This document shows positions 8,737-17,150 of a stretch of 64,000 nt of DNA, in pieces; position 1 is the stretch's first letter; each line of letters starts with the position of its first letter. The notes beneath the pieces are model-generated. The model made no database searches, was not told where the DNA came from, and saw only the letters and a list, made by a program, of their open reading frames with translations. This stretch comes from Streptomyces sp. Go-475. GTDB lineage: Bacteria; Actinomycetota; Actinomycetes; Streptomycetales; Streptomycetaceae. A program made the translations under genes and the position numbers. The stretch covers positions 1 to 64,000 of the forward strand of contig NZ_CP026121.1 in NCBI RefSeq assembly GCF_003330845.1, in the 5' to 3' direction.

Positions 8737-9315
8737 CTAGTCAATTTTTTGATTAATGGTATTGGCGCGCTGGTCGAGCCTGCGCAACGCCATGTCGCCC
8801 CAGTGCAGGTTCTCCCGCTCGAACGACATCCCGCGCAGCAACGTCAGGTACGGGCCGATGCGCTCGGCCTCGGCGAAGTACGCCTCCTCCGAGCGGCCGC
8901 CCAGCAGCCGTTGCCGGATTCTCTCGTAGCGGGCCAGCTTGGCCGTGGCCCATTCCATGCGTTCGACGACGGCGGCACGCACCGCCTCGATGTCCCCGGC
9001 GTCCGCGCACTGCACCTTGACCAGCAGCTCGTCCCTGATGACCGCGGGCCGGCCCGGCGGCTGGGCCGTGTATGCGCGCACCGCCTCCCGCCCGGCCTCC
9101 GTCAGGGAGAACAGCCGTTTGTTGGGACGACGCCGCTGCTCGACGACGCGAGCGGTGACCAGCCCCTCGGCCTCCATGCGCTCCAGCTCCCGATAAAGCT
9201 GCTGAGGCGTCGCCGTCCAGAAGTTCGCGACCGTCGCGTCGAAGCCTTTCGCGAGGTCGTAACCGGACGCCTCGCCCTCCAGCAGCGCGGCCATCACCGC
9301 GTTCCGCAATGCCAT
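8737..9315 (-). CDS. PadR-family transcriptional regulator
   Basis: A 192-residue PadR regulator. The N-terminal winged helix (residues 1-85: MALRNAVMAALLEGEASGYD, then a Trp-containing recognition helix, PQQLYRELERMEAEGLV and a wing) is followed by a C-terminal dimerisation coil of the Vir_act_alpha type. ATG 9315 matches the usual start of the family, MALR. PadR proteins generally repress a divergent gene until a small aromatic or amphipathic ligand binds. Here the divergent partner is the NTF2-like gene at 9444, and a palindrome lies between them (9413-9432). Confidence 0.92.
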   Translation of the reverse strand: MALRNAVMAALLEGEASGYDLAKGFDATVANFWTATPQQLYRELERMEAEGLVTARVVEQRRRPNKRLFSLTEAGREAVRAYTAQPPGRPAVIRDELLVKVQCADAGDIEAVRAAVVERMEWATAKLARYERIRQRLLGGRSEEAYFAEAERIGPYLTLLRGMSFERENLHWGDMALRRLDQRANTINQKID

Positions 9316-9412
9316 GGGAGCACGGTACGGCCCCGCCAGTGTCCGGTGCCGAGCACTCCCGCAGCGCCGCAGCCTCGACAAGCACGGCAGTCGCCTCTAC
9401 CCTCCTCTACAC

Positions 9413-9432
9413 ATATACAACTTGTTGAGTAT
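9413..9432. promoter_or_regulatory. Probable PadR operator
   Basis: An imperfect palindrome with the core CAAC-TT-GTTG (9418-9427), extended outward by matching A/T pairs to 9413-9432. It lies between the divergent padR and NTF2-like genes and directly abuts the ribosome site of the latter. Its A/T-rich character stands out against the surrounding DNA. It fits an operator controlling both genes. Confidence 0.5.
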
Positions 9433-9443
9433 CGAGGTTGATC

Positions 9444-9836
9444 ATGCACCCCTTCCGCAAGGCCGTCGAGAACGGTGACCTGGACGCCGTGGCCGCCCTT
9501 CTGGCCGACGACGTCGTCTTCACCAGCCCGGTCGCCTTCAAGCCGTACCCGGGCAAGGCGATCACCACCGCGATCCTGCGCGCCGTGACACAGGTCTTGG
9601 ACGACTTCACCTACGTCCGGGAGATCGCGGGCCCCGACGGCCGCGACCACGCCTTCGTCTTCACCGCGAGCATCGCCGGAAAAAAGCTCCAGGGCTGCGA
9701 CTTCCTGCACTTCGACGAGGACGGCAAGATCGACGACTTCACGGTGATGGTGCGCCCGCTGTCGGCCGCCCAGGCGCTGTCCGAGGCCATGGGCGCCCAG
9801 TTCGACAAGATCGCCCGCCAGGCGGCCGAGCAGTGA
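9444..9836 (+). CDS. NTF2-like (SnoaL-type) protein
   Basis: A 130-residue single-domain protein of the NTF2/SnoaL fold. The N-terminal helix is HPFRKAVENGDLDAVAALLADDV, carrying the FTSPVAFKPYPGKA loop typical of the family. The sheet that follows ends in a long C-terminal helix. Members are cyclases, isomerases or ligand-binding proteins, and the substrate cannot be predicted. ATG 9444 is preferred because CGAGG lies 6 nt upstream; a TTG at 9438 would overlap that site. It is divergent from padR and probably its target. Confidence 0.85.
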   Translation: MHPFRKAVENGDLDAVAALLADDVVFTSPVAFKPYPGKAITTAILRAVTQVLDDFTYVREIAGPDGRDHAFVFTASIAGKKLQGCDFLHFDEDGKIDDFTVMVRPLSAAQALSEAMGAQFDKIARQAAEQ

Positions 9837-10194
9837 GCCCGAGTGACCGACGCCGTCGACGCCGGCGCGCCAACGCGTGACTCACCACCGCCACCCGCCG
9901 GCATGCCGGACGAACGCACCTCCTGGCGCAGCGTCACCACATCCCCGGCGGCCGCGCCACGCCCCTCACCGCGGGCACTCCGCACTCGGCGCCGGCGTCC
10001 TTGCGGCGCAAACTGATCGTGGGGAGCGGCCCGTAGACGTCGCCCTCGCGCAGCCCGTGCCGCAGCTGTCGGCGGGACCGTAGGCGTCGGAGATCAAGGT
10101 CGATTGTCAGGCCGGGCGTTGCACTCACCAGGCAAACGCCAGTCCCGGGAAAAGCCTTCGCCCCCTGTCCTGGCCGTCCGGCAGGCTCTGGGCC
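9837..10194. other. Region without a convincing gene
   Basis: About 358 bp. On the minus strand a frame ending at 9934 has a coding-like stretch (LRHGLREGDVYGPLPTISL, followed by basic residues). It lacks a start and a recognisable family, so it may be the tail of a lost gene. Nothing else is seen apart from the promoter of the next gene. Confidence 0.35.
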
Positions 10195-11298
10195 ATGACC
10201 ACACCGTCCTTCACCCCCGGACTGGAGCTCTCCCGCCGTTTCTACTTCGAAGCCGTCCGGCCCCTGCTGGACGAGGCCGCCCCCGGCATCTCTCATTCCG
10301 CCGCCCGTCTCGGCAGCGGCTCGGAAGTCCTGGGATTCGACACCGCCCGCTCCGCCGACCACGAGTGGGGGCCTCGCCTCCAGCTTCTTCTGTGCCCGGA
10401 CGATGTCGCCCGCCACGGGGCGGCGATCAAAGACCTGCTCTCCGCACGTCTGCCGAAGACCTTCCACGGCTACCCCACCCACTTCGCCCCCACAGCCGAG
10501 GCGGGTATCCGCGTCATGCAGGCGACCGACGGGCCGGTGCACCACCGCGTCGACATCACCGACCCGGCCACCTGGTTCACCGAGCAGCTGGGCTTCGACC
10601 CCGGCCGGGGCGTCACCCTGACGGACTGGCTGGCCACTCCCACGCAGCGGTTGGCCGAAGTCACCGCCGGCGCCGTCTTCCATGACGGCCTCGGCCGACT
10701 CGCCCCGGCCCGCGAGCGGCTCGCCTGGTATCCCCACGATCTCTGGCTGCACGTGCTTGCGTGCCAGTGGCAGCGCATCTCCCAGGAGGATGCCTTCGTC
10801 GGCCGGTGCGGCGAAGTGGACGACGAACTCGGCTCCGCCGTCGTCGCCGCCCGCCTGGTCCGCGACCTGATGCGGCTCTGTCTGCTCATGGACCGCCGCT
10901 ACCCGCCGTACAGCAAATGGCTGGGCAGCGCCTTCGCCCGCACCCCGCAGGCAGCCGTCCTCACGCCCGTCCTCTCCGCGACCCTCGCCGCCACCGACTG
11001 GCAGACCCGCGAGCACCACCTGGCCCGCGCCTACGAGACTGTCGCCGCCGCCCACAACCGGCTCCGCCTCACCGACCCGGTCGACCCCAGCACGCGCACC
11101 TACCACAGCAGACCGTTCCAGGTCCTGCGCGCCGAACGCTTCACCGCGGCGCTGGCTGCCCGCATCACCGACCCGGCCGTGCGCGCACTGCCGCCGACCT
11201 GCGCCGTCGACCAGTTCGTCGACAGCACCGACGTCCTCAGCCGCCCAGGGCGGGCACGAGCGGTGACCCGGGCCGCCACCTCCGTCGCACAGCCGTGA
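10195..11298 (+). CDS. DUF4037-family protein
   Basis: A 367-residue protein. The N-terminal part (GLELSRRFYFEAVRPLL; ARLGSGSEVLGFDTARSADH followed by EWGPRLQL) matches the DUF4037 family. That family looks like a minimal nucleotidyltransferase: the GSGSE...D pattern recalls the GS...DxD core of pol-beta-type enzymes. The C-terminal helical half contains WYPHDLWLHVLACQWQRISQ followed by EDAFVGR, also typical of the family. There is no signal peptide or membrane segment. It stands alone, transcribed to the right. The biological role of the family is unknown to me. Confidence 0.85.
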   Translation: MTTPSFTPGLELSRRFYFEAVRPLLDEAAPGISHSAARLGSGSEVLGFDTARSADHEWGPRLQLLLCPDDVARHGAAIKDLLSARLPKTFHGYPTHFAPTAEAGIRVMQATDGPVHHRVDITDPATWFTEQLGFDPGRGVTLTDWLATPTQRLAEVTAGAVFHDGLGRLAPARERLAWYPHDLWLHVLACQWQRISQEDAFVGRCGEVDDELGSAVVAARLVRDLMRLCLLMDRRYPPYSKWLGSAFARTPQAAVLTPVLSATLAATDWQTREHHLARAYETVAAAHNRLRLTDPVDPSTRTYHSRPFQVLRAERFTAALAARITDPAVRALPPTCAVDQFVDSTDVLSRPGRARAVTRAATSVAQP

Positions 11299-11487
11299 CG
11301 CCGTGACGATGCGCCTGGCCCGTGCACCGCACCTCGCTGCAACCTCCTCCACGTGTCACAGGGGCGGCCCGGGCCGCTGAGCAGTGGGAGTTCAGCACGG
11401 CTTGAGGGCTTGGCAGACCGTCCGTCGATTACGGCGGCTTGCCAAGTCCTGCCTGACGCAAGCGGTCCAAGCCGATCGTGGTTGCGG

Positions 11488-12333
11488 TCACAGGCCGATG
11501 TCGGTCAGCCACTGTCCGGTGGTGCGGGGGGTGATGCCGAGCTGCTTCTGGGCGGAGTTCTCGGGTGTGATCGAGCGGTCCGGCAGGGTGCTCATGGCCG
11601 CGTAGGCTCCGGCGACGTCGGCGGCGGGGCCCTCGCCGATCAGAGGTGCGACGGAGCTGCGGAACTGTTCGGGAGTGATCTGCTCGAAGAGCACGTCCTT
11701 GCCGAAGTGGGCGCCGAACGCCTCGGCCAGGTCCGGGCCGGTGATCGCCGGGTACTGGCCGACGGAGATCACGCCGGTGATGTCCGGGCGGTCGAACAGA
11801 GCGGCGACGACATCGGCGATGTCCAGGTGAGACGCCCAGGAGGCAGGGAAGTCGGCGCGGATCGGGTAGGGCAGTACGCCTCGGTCGCGGACCGCGTCGA
11901 GGACGTACGGCATGAGCAGGTTCTCCAGGTAGAACGTGGGTGTGATCACCGCATGGGGCACCCCGGTGCCGGCCAGTCCGTCGGCCAGGGCCGCGGCCGC
12001 GCCGCCGGTTTCGGGGTCGATCGGGGCGCCGCTGGTGGAGAACACCACTCGGGCCGGGCGGGCCGCGCGGACAGCGGCGACGATGTTGCGCGCGTAGGTG
12101 CGGCGATCCTCTTCGGAGACCACCGGCAGGTGGACGAACACGCCGTCAGCACCGCGGTAGGCCTCGGTCAGTTCAGCGGTGGAGCCGTAGCCGGCGGCTA
12201 CGACGCGCTGCGCGCCGTCCACGACGGCGTCGGCGTTTCGGGTCAGAGCGGTCACGGACTTGCCCGCGGCGGAGAGAACGGCGACGACGGGGGCACCCTG
12301 GGCGCCGGTGGCGCCGTGAATCACGTAGGTCAT
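11488..12333 (-). CDS. NmrA-like NAD(P)-binding oxidoreductase
   Basis: A 281-residue atypical short-chain dehydrogenase with a Rossmann start (TYVIHGATGAQGAPVV, i.e. GATGAQG dinucleotide loop). Its NmrA/QorB-like middle (GADGVFVHLPVVSEEDRRTY; VVFSTSGAP) lacks a clear YxxxK catalytic pair. Such proteins are quinone reductases or redox sensors. It is divergent from an HxlR regulator. A 13-bp arm of the shared inverted repeat starts 3 bp upstream of its ATG (12331-12333) and there is no ribosome site, which suggests a leaderless mRNA controlled by HxlR. Quinone or electrophile stress is the likely inducer (inference). Confidence 0.88.
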   Translation of the reverse strand: MTYVIHGATGAQGAPVVAVLSAAGKSVTALTRNADAVVDGAQRVVAAGYGSTAELTEAYRGADGVFVHLPVVSEEDRRTYARNIVAAVRAARPARVVFSTSGAPIDPETGGAAAALADGLAGTGVPHAVITPTFYLENLLMPYVLDAVRDRGVLPYPIRADFPASWASHLDIADVVAALFDRPDITGVISVGQYPAITGPDLAEAFGAHFGKDVLFEQITPEQFRSSVAPLIGEGPAADVAGAYAAMSTLPDRSITPENSAQKQLGITPRTTGQWLTDIGL

Positions 12334-12335
12334 GG

Positions 12336-12384
12336 CGCCATTAGTGCATGCGATACACCAGTTACAGCAACTGCACTAATGGCG
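12336..12384. promoter_or_regulatory. HxlR operator / divergent promoter
   Basis: A perfect 13-bp inverted repeat: CGCCATTAGTGCA at 12336-12348 and TGCACTAATGGCG at 12372-12384, with 23 nt between. It fills the gap between the divergent nmrA-like and hxlR genes. Each arm holds CACTAAT about 7 nt before the start of the nmrA-like gene, so the arm could overlap a -10 box. This would be a natural site for repression of both genes. Confidence 0.65.
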
Positions 12385-12397
12385 TAGGGTCAAACTT

Positions 12398-12733
12398 GTG
12401 ACCGATCCCTGTCTTCCCGAGTGCGGCGTCGCCCGGTTCCTCACGCTGCTCAACGGCCCGTGGGCCACCCTGATCGTGCGCGAACTGCTGCACGGACCCC
12501 ACCGGTTCAACCAGCTGCGCGAGGCGCTGCCCGGCATCAGCCCCCACACCCTGACCAGCCGGCTGCGCCAGTTCGAGCGGCACGGCATCGTCACCCGCAC
12601 GACCTACGCGGAGGTCCCGCCGCGCGTCGAGTACGCGCTGACCCCTCTCGGCGAGGGGCTGCGCGATGTCCTGGACGCCATGGGCACTTGGGCCATGGCG
12701 GTGCCGGATCCGGAGGCGGACGTCACCGCCTGA
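12398..12733 (+). CDS. HxlR-family transcriptional regulator
   Basis: A 111-residue winged-helix protein of the HxlR/MarR-like DUF24 group. The conserved N-terminal cysteine (Cys5, plus Cys9 in DPCLPECGVARF) is the redox switch of the thiol-oxidation subclass. It is followed by NGPWATLIVRELLHGPHRFN and QLREALPGISPHTLTSRLRQ, which are the family's signature helices. The GTG start at 12398 has TAGGG about 8 nt upstream. It is divergent from the NmrA-like reductase and likely represses it until a cysteine is modified by quinones or aldehydes. Confidence 0.93.
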   Translation: MTDPCLPECGVARFLTLLNGPWATLIVRELLHGPHRFNQLREALPGISPHTLTSRLRQFERHGIVTRTTYAEVPPRVEYALTPLGEGLRDVLDAMGTWAMAVPDPEADVTA

Positions 12734-12763
12734 CGCATGCCCCGTTCGGCGGCGCGGAGGCCG

Positions 12764-13759
12764 TCACGCCGAGGACGCGAGCCGCTGGCGCAGGGCGTCG
12801 TTGTCGTCGTGGTGGACGACCTCCTCGAAGCGCAGCCGCAGGCCGTGTGTGTCCAGCAGCTCCGCCACGATCGCGTCGAGCTGTTCGCGATGCTCCTTCG
12901 TCTGCGCCTGGAGGTACGCCTCGCGGACGTCTTCGGGCTCGTCGACGAGGACCTGGTCCATGCGCTCGCGGATGTACCGCTTGAGGTTGATGTGCTCCAT
13001 GAACACCTCGCTCACCCCCACGTCGACGAGGCGGCCGAAGAGGTCGTCCAGGAGCTCGGGCCGGGTGGCGAAGTGCGGCAGCAGCGGGCCGACGAAGGCG
13101 TAGGTGGGGATGCCGGCCTCGGTGAGTTCGGCCAGGGTGCGCAGGCGGCGGGAGGCGAGTGGAGCGCGTACCTCCAGCCAGCGGCTGACCTTGTCGTCGG
13201 TGGTGGTCACGGTCATGCCGACCTCGGCGCGGGGCAGGCTGGTGAGCAGGTCGATGTCGCGGGTGACGACGGGTGACTTGGTGAGGATGCGGACCAGACC
13301 CGGGTACTCCACCGCTTGCAGTTCGCGCAGGATGCCGCGGGTGAGCCGGTACCTCCTCTCGTGGCCCTGATAGGGGTCGGTGACCGAGCTGAGCAGCATC
13401 GTGCCCCGCCGCCTGCCCTCCGGCATCTTCGCCAGCTCCTTGCGGGCGAGTTCGACCGCGTTCTTCTTGACGTACAGGTAGTCGCCCCATTCCTTCACCG
13501 ACCGGCCGAACTGCCGCCCGGCGAAGCTGGCGAAGCAGTAGGCGCAGCCCAGCACGCAGCCGGTGTAGGGGTTGATGACGTAGTCGTTCGACGGGGTCTT
13601 CGACCTCTGGATCAGGGTCTTCGCTTCGATCTCGACCGGCTCCACGACCGCTTCCTTCCCGCTGACCCGAGCGTCCGCGTCCCAGACGCCGGATTCCTGT
13701 GCTGTCCGAGGGGCGGCGCCTGAGGGCCACCGAACCCAACCCTTGGAATAATAATCCAT
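12764..13759 (-). CDS. Radical SAM protein, SPL-like family
   Basis: A 331-residue radical SAM protein. The Fe4S4/SAM motif GCVLGCAYC (CxxxCxxC) is preceded by NDYVINPYT, and later motifs (LLSSVTDPYQGHERRYRLTR) match the Rv2578c/SPL-associated family. The substrate is unknown; relatives are often mis-called spore photoproduct lyase. I chose the ATG at 13757-13759 because GGAAG stands upstream. Earlier ATGs at 13774 and 13822 are in frame but less well placed. A palindrome overlaps this start. The gene is convergent with hxlR. Confidence 0.85.
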   Translation of the reverse strand: MDYYSKGWVRWPSGAAPRTAQESGVWDADARVSGKEAVVEPVEIEAKTLIQRSKTPSNDYVINPYTGCVLGCAYCFASFAGRQFGRSVKEWGDYLYVKKNAVELARKELAKMPEGRRRGTMLLSSVTDPYQGHERRYRLTRGILRELQAVEYPGLVRILTKSPVVTRDIDLLTSLPRAEVGMTVTTTDDKVSRWLEVRAPLASRRLRTLAELTEAGIPTYAFVGPLLPHFATRPELLDDLFGRLVDVGVSEVFMEHINLKRYIRERMDQVLVDEPEDVREAYLQAQTKEHREQLDAIVAELLDTHGLRLRFEEVVHHDDNDALRQRLASSA

Positions 13760-13775
13760 GGAAGTTGCTTCCATG
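13757..13775. promoter_or_regulatory. Palindrome over the radical SAM gene start
   Basis: CATGGAAG (13757-13764), TTG, CTTCCATG (13768-13775): 8-bp perfect arms with a 3-nt centre. They overlap both the likely start codon and the ribosome site of the minus-strand radical SAM gene. It could be an operator or an mRNA hairpin that blocks translation. Its TTCC/GGAA half-sites resemble those upstream of the marR gene at 15844. Confidence 0.45.
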
Positions 13776-13917
13776 AAATGTAAATGGTTTGCTGGACGCC
13801 GGGCCGGTTCGCAGGCCCTCATCGCTGCCCCTCGGCTGCCCCGGAGAGCCGCGCATCTCCCCTCCTGACCGGCTTCTCGGGGCCGCGTCTTCCCTGTTCT
13901 CCGCCTGGAGGTTGACC

Positions 13918-14700
13918 ATGTCCGGCGCCAGCGCCACCAGCGAAAAGATCCCCGTCCGTGCCTACGGCGGTCCGACCACCGTGATCGAGTACGGCGGGCT
14001 CCGGTTCGTCACCGACCCCACCTTCGACCCGCCCGGCGAGTACCCCATGCCCCTTCCCGGCGACCACAAGCTCGTCAAGACCGAGCCGTCGCCTGTCACC
14101 GCCGCCGATCTGGGCCGCGTCGACGCCGTTCTGCTCTCCCATGACGAGCACGACGACAACCTCGACAACGCCGGCCGCGCGTTCCTGCCCGAGGTGCCGG
14201 TCGTCTTCACCACCGTCAGCGGTGCCGGCCGTCTGGGCGGTCATGCTCAGGGGCTTGCCTTCTGGCAGAGCGCCGAGCTGAAGCGGCCCGACGGCGGCAT
14301 CGTCACCGTCACCGGCCTGCCCGCTCGGCACGGCCCCGAGGGCTGCGAGCCGATCTCCGGTGACGTCGTCGGCTTCATGCTCACCTCCGACGACCTGCCC
14401 TCGGTCTACGTCAGCGGCGACAACGCCGACCTGGCTCACGTCGAGGAGATCGCCGAGAGGTTCGCTCCCGTCGACACCGCGATCCTCTTCCTCGGCGGCG
14501 CCCGCATGTCCTTCGCCTTCGAAGGCGCCCTGCTCACCCTCGACAGCGTCCAGGGCGCCGAGGCCGCGAAGACGCTCGGCGCCCGCCGGGTCGTTCCCGC
14601 CCACTACGACAGCTGGGCCCACTTCAAGGAAGGGCGGAGCGAGATCGAGGCCGCGTTCGACGACGCCGACCTGGCGGACCGCCTCGACTTCGCCCGATAG
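13918..14700 (+). CDS. MBL-fold hydrolase, UlaG-like
   Basis: A 260-residue metallo-beta-lactamase-fold protein. The start of the fold (RAYGGPTTVIEYGGLRFVTD, then PTFDPPG) is typical of UlaG/L-ascorbate-6-phosphate-lactonase-like proteins. The metal motif is present in the variant form LLSHDEHDDNLDNAG instead of the classical HxHxDH. A later His is in RHGP, an Asp in VSGDNAD and a terminal His in VVPAHYDSW. ATG 13918 has GGAGG directly upstream. The NTF2-like gene follows 55 bp downstream on the same strand, so the two are probably one operon. The substrate is unknown. Confidence 0.85.
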   Translation: MSGASATSEKIPVRAYGGPTTVIEYGGLRFVTDPTFDPPGEYPMPLPGDHKLVKTEPSPVTAADLGRVDAVLLSHDEHDDNLDNAGRAFLPEVPVVFTTVSGAGRLGGHAQGLAFWQSAELKRPDGGIVTVTGLPARHGPEGCEPISGDVVGFMLTSDDLPSVYVSGDNADLAHVEEIAERFAPVDTAILFLGGARMSFAFEGALLTLDSVQGAEAAKTLGARRVVPAHYDSWAHFKEGRSEIEAAFDDADLADRLDFAR

Positions 14701-14755
14701 CCCTCCCCCGCCCCCGCATCAAGCATCGACACATACCGCCCGTGGAGGAAACACC

Positions 14756-15148
14756 ATGACCAGCGCGAACATCGACATCGCCCGTAGCTACTTCCAGGCC
14801 GTGCAGACGGGAGACATGGCCACCCTCGGCGAACTCCTCGACGAGTCGATCGTCTGGCACCAGCCCGGTGCCAACCAGTTCTCCGGCGAGCACAAGGGCC
14901 GGGACGCCGTGTTCCAGATGCTGGGCCGGATGATGGAGGCCAGCCGGGGCACCTTCGCCATCGACACGATCCACACGCTCATGGCCAACGGCGATCTGGT
15001 CACCGCCACCATTCACTTCAGCGGCCGTCGCGACGACGCGTCGATGAGCATGGACGGGGTCGACCTCCTGCGCGTCGCAGGCGGCAAGATCACCGAGATG
15101 TGGCTCTTCTCCAGCGACCCGGCCGCCGAAGACGCCTTCTGGGGCTGA
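14756..15148 (+). CDS. NTF2-like (SnoaL-type) protein
   Basis: A 130-residue single-domain NTF2/SnoaL-fold protein. The N-terminal helices read IDIARSYFQAVQTGDMATLG, followed by the WHQPGANQFSG loop and GRDAVFQMLGRM. The second half forms the sheet and ends with KITEMWLFSSDP, the usual family ending. The ATG has an excellent GGAGGAA site. It follows the MBL hydrolase gene and may act with it. It is a different subtype from the NTF2-like protein at 9444. Confidence 0.88.
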   Translation: MTSANIDIARSYFQAVQTGDMATLGELLDESIVWHQPGANQFSGEHKGRDAVFQMLGRMMEASRGTFAIDTIHTLMANGDLVTATIHFSGRRDDASMSMDGVDLLRVAGGKITEMWLFSSDPAAEDAFWG

Positions 15149-15324
15149 ACCCGTGCGTGTCCGGGGCTGGCCCCTGCCCCGGACACGCATGAGTCGCTCC
15201 GCACGAACGCGGCTGGTACCCGCTCGCCGGGACCGCGGCTATGTCGACACTGGTATTGCCTTCGACGGCAGCGCCGCCTTCCCCCGGTGGGTTGCGCCGC
15301 GGGCTCTGCGCGGGCCCTCGCTCA

Positions 15325-15831
15325 CTACGCCGGCCGGCCGGGCTGTTTCGGCGTCCGCGTGCCCGGCGCCGGCGTCTGCCCGGCGTCCTTCCGCTCCGCG
15401 TCCAGGGCCCGTCCGGCTGCCCGCAGCGTGCTGAGGACCGCCGTCACCTCGCGCACGGACCGCTCGGAGATCACCGACCCGATCCGCAGTTCCAGCTCGT
15501 CCTCGAAGACCTTCAGTGCTCCGTCCACCAGTTTCCGGCCCTCGGGCGTCAACTCGACGATCGAGGAACGGCGGTCGGTGGGATTGGCGCGCCGCTCACA
15601 CAGGCCCGCCGCTTCCAGGCGGTCGACCACCTTGCTCGTGCCGCCCACGGTGATCGAGAATTCCTCCGCGATGTCCTGGATCCGCGGCCCGGGCCGACGC
15701 AACAGCAGGTGCAGCACCTCGAACGAGGTCAGCGGCAGGTCGTACTCGGCCCGCAACCGCCCCTCGATGCCGTTCCACAGCTCGATCTCCAGCGAGACCA
15801 GCTCCCGGTACAGCCGCTTCAGGTCTGCCAT
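15325..15831 (-). CDS. MarR-family transcriptional regulator
   Basis: A 168-residue MarR regulator. A long N-terminal dimerisation helix precedes the winged helix-turn-helix (PLTSFEVLHLLLRRPGPRIQ; EEFSITVGGTSKVVDRLEAA; NPTDRRSSIVELTPEG, which is the DRR wing signature). The ATG at 15831 is preferred over GTG 15834 because GGAAG stands 7 nt before it. A small inverted repeat (15844-15857) directly upstream is probably its own operator. It is convergent with the MBL/NTF2 pair, which it might regulate along with itself. The C-terminal 15 residues are Pro-rich and probably disordered. Confidence 0.92.
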   Translation of the reverse strand: MADLKRLYRELVSLEIELWNGIEGRLRAEYDLPLTSFEVLHLLLRRPGPRIQDIAEEFSITVGGTSKVVDRLEAAGLCERRANPTDRRSSIVELTPEGRKLVDGALKVFEDELELRIGSVISERSVREVTAVLSTLRAAGRALDAERKDAGQTPAPGTRTPKQPGRPA

Positions 15832-15843
15832 CACTCATCTTCC

Positions 15844-15857
15844 GAAGAATTATCTTC
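15844..15857. promoter_or_regulatory. Probable MarR autoregulatory site
   Basis: GAAGA (15844-15848), ATTA, TCTTC (15853-15857): a short dyad in an A/T-rich patch 13 bp upstream of the marR start. It is flanked by further CTTCC/GGAAG elements. Its position and symmetry fit autoregulation. Confidence 0.4.
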
Positions 15858-15877
15858 CAGGGATTGCTAATGGTAAG

Positions 15878-16960
15878 TCACTGGTGTCGGGACTCCTGGC
15901 GAAGGACAGAGTTCGGCGCCGATGAGGGCGGGGCTGAGGCCAGCAGCCGTGCCGGACCTGTCGGCGCAGCCGCTTCTCGCTGTCGGTGGAGTTCCCTGGT
16001 GCTGCGCCACTCGCGCGGGGACATGCCGTAGGCGGCGCGGAAGGTGCGGCTGAAGTGGGTGGGGCTGGTGAACCCGAACCGATGGGCGACGGACGCGACG
16101 GTCGGCGCGTTCCGGCCGGGCCTGCCGAGTTCGCGGCGGCACGCCTCCAGCCGGTTGTGCTGGATCCAGCGGCTGACGGTGGTGCCCTGTTTCTCGAACA
16201 GCCGGTGCAGATGGCGTACGGACATGTGGTGGGCGGCGGCGATCGTCCGCGGGGAGAGGTCCGGGTCGGCGAGGTTGCGATCGATGAACGCCTTGACCCG
16301 CAGGAGCAGGGCGGTGCCCGCCGCGTCTGTTCCGGTATCGGGTACGTCGCGCTCCAGGCGTTCGGCGGCGAGGGTGGTGATCAGGTCGGCGGCGTTGCGA
16401 GCGAGGAGGTCGCCGACGTGGGGAGGATGGTCGGCGGCTCGGTCGGCGAGACGGGACAGGAAGGAGATGACCAGCGCCGCGGTCTCGGTGTCGGCCTCGA
16501 TCGGCGCCGCGCTGAGAAGCCGCAGGTCGGCCTCACTGACGCCCACCATCCATCGCGGTATCTGGAACACGTGCGACCGGAAGGACGCCGTCACTTCGGT
16601 GGCGAAGGGACAGGTGGTGTCGAAGAAGGCCAGGGCCCCGGGGCGGAACACCGTCTGGCCGCCGTTCCGGTCGATCACCATCTCACCGCGAACCTGTAAG
16701 GAAACACTCACGTAGTCCGTGTCCGCACCGGCGGCACCGGGTGCGGTCCGGCGGATGCGCAAAGGCGCGGCCTCCGTCGTGCTGACGAGCGCGGAGCCGA
16801 GCGGGAAGGCCGTGAGAGTGGCCTCGTGGGGAGCCTTCGTGGGGGTGGAGATGTCCAGGCGGACGGATCTGAGCTGGCCGTACGTCTGGCTGATCACCTC
16901 GTACCAGTAGTCCAGCCGCTCCCTGGCGGGTACCGATGCCGTGGACAGCACGATGCTCAT
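15878..16960 (-). CDS. AraC-family regulator with AraC-binding-like N-domain
   Basis: A 360-residue regulator. The N-terminal 200 residues have the AraC_binding_2 layout (RERLDYWYEVISQTYGQL near the start; YVSVSLQVRGEMVIDRNGGQ; FFDTTCPFATEV). The C-terminal 100 residues hold the double helix-turn-helix (IAAAHHMSVRHLHRLFEKQG and VASVAHRFGFTSPTHFSRTF). ATG 16960 has a GGGAGG site. It is divergent from the small secreted protein at 17151, with about 190 bp between them, so it may control that gene. The tail after residue 320 is low-complexity. Confidence 0.92.
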   Translation of the reverse strand: MSIVLSTASVPARERLDYWYEVISQTYGQLRSVRLDISTPTKAPHEATLTAFPLGSALVSTTEAAPLRIRRTAPGAAGADTDYVSVSLQVRGEMVIDRNGGQTVFRPGALAFFDTTCPFATEVTASFRSHVFQIPRWMVGVSEADLRLLSAAPIEADTETAALVISFLSRLADRAADHPPHVGDLLARNAADLITTLAAERLERDVPDTGTDAAGTALLLRVKAFIDRNLADPDLSPRTIAAAHHMSVRHLHRLFEKQGTTVSRWIQHNRLEACRRELGRPGRNAPTVASVAHRFGFTSPTHFSRTFRAAYGMSPREWRSTRELHRQREAAAPTGPARLLASAPPSSAPNSVLRQESRHQ

Positions 16961-17150
16961 GGTGGTCCTCCCCCTGTGCTCCTCTTTCCTTTCGTCTGAT
17001 CGGTCCCAGGCTGTGCATCGGTTCAGGCGAGACGTCACGCAGACGCACGTTCTCCGGCACGGAGAGACAACTCCGCACCGGACACTGCCCATAACTTCGT
17101 TCCCGGCGCGCGGTCCACGCGCGCAGAGACACGCCACGGGAGGAAGAGGG

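Noticed and set aside
9934..10111. Coding-like tail on the minus strand
   Set aside because: About 60 residues only, no start, no recognised family; not enough to call a gene.
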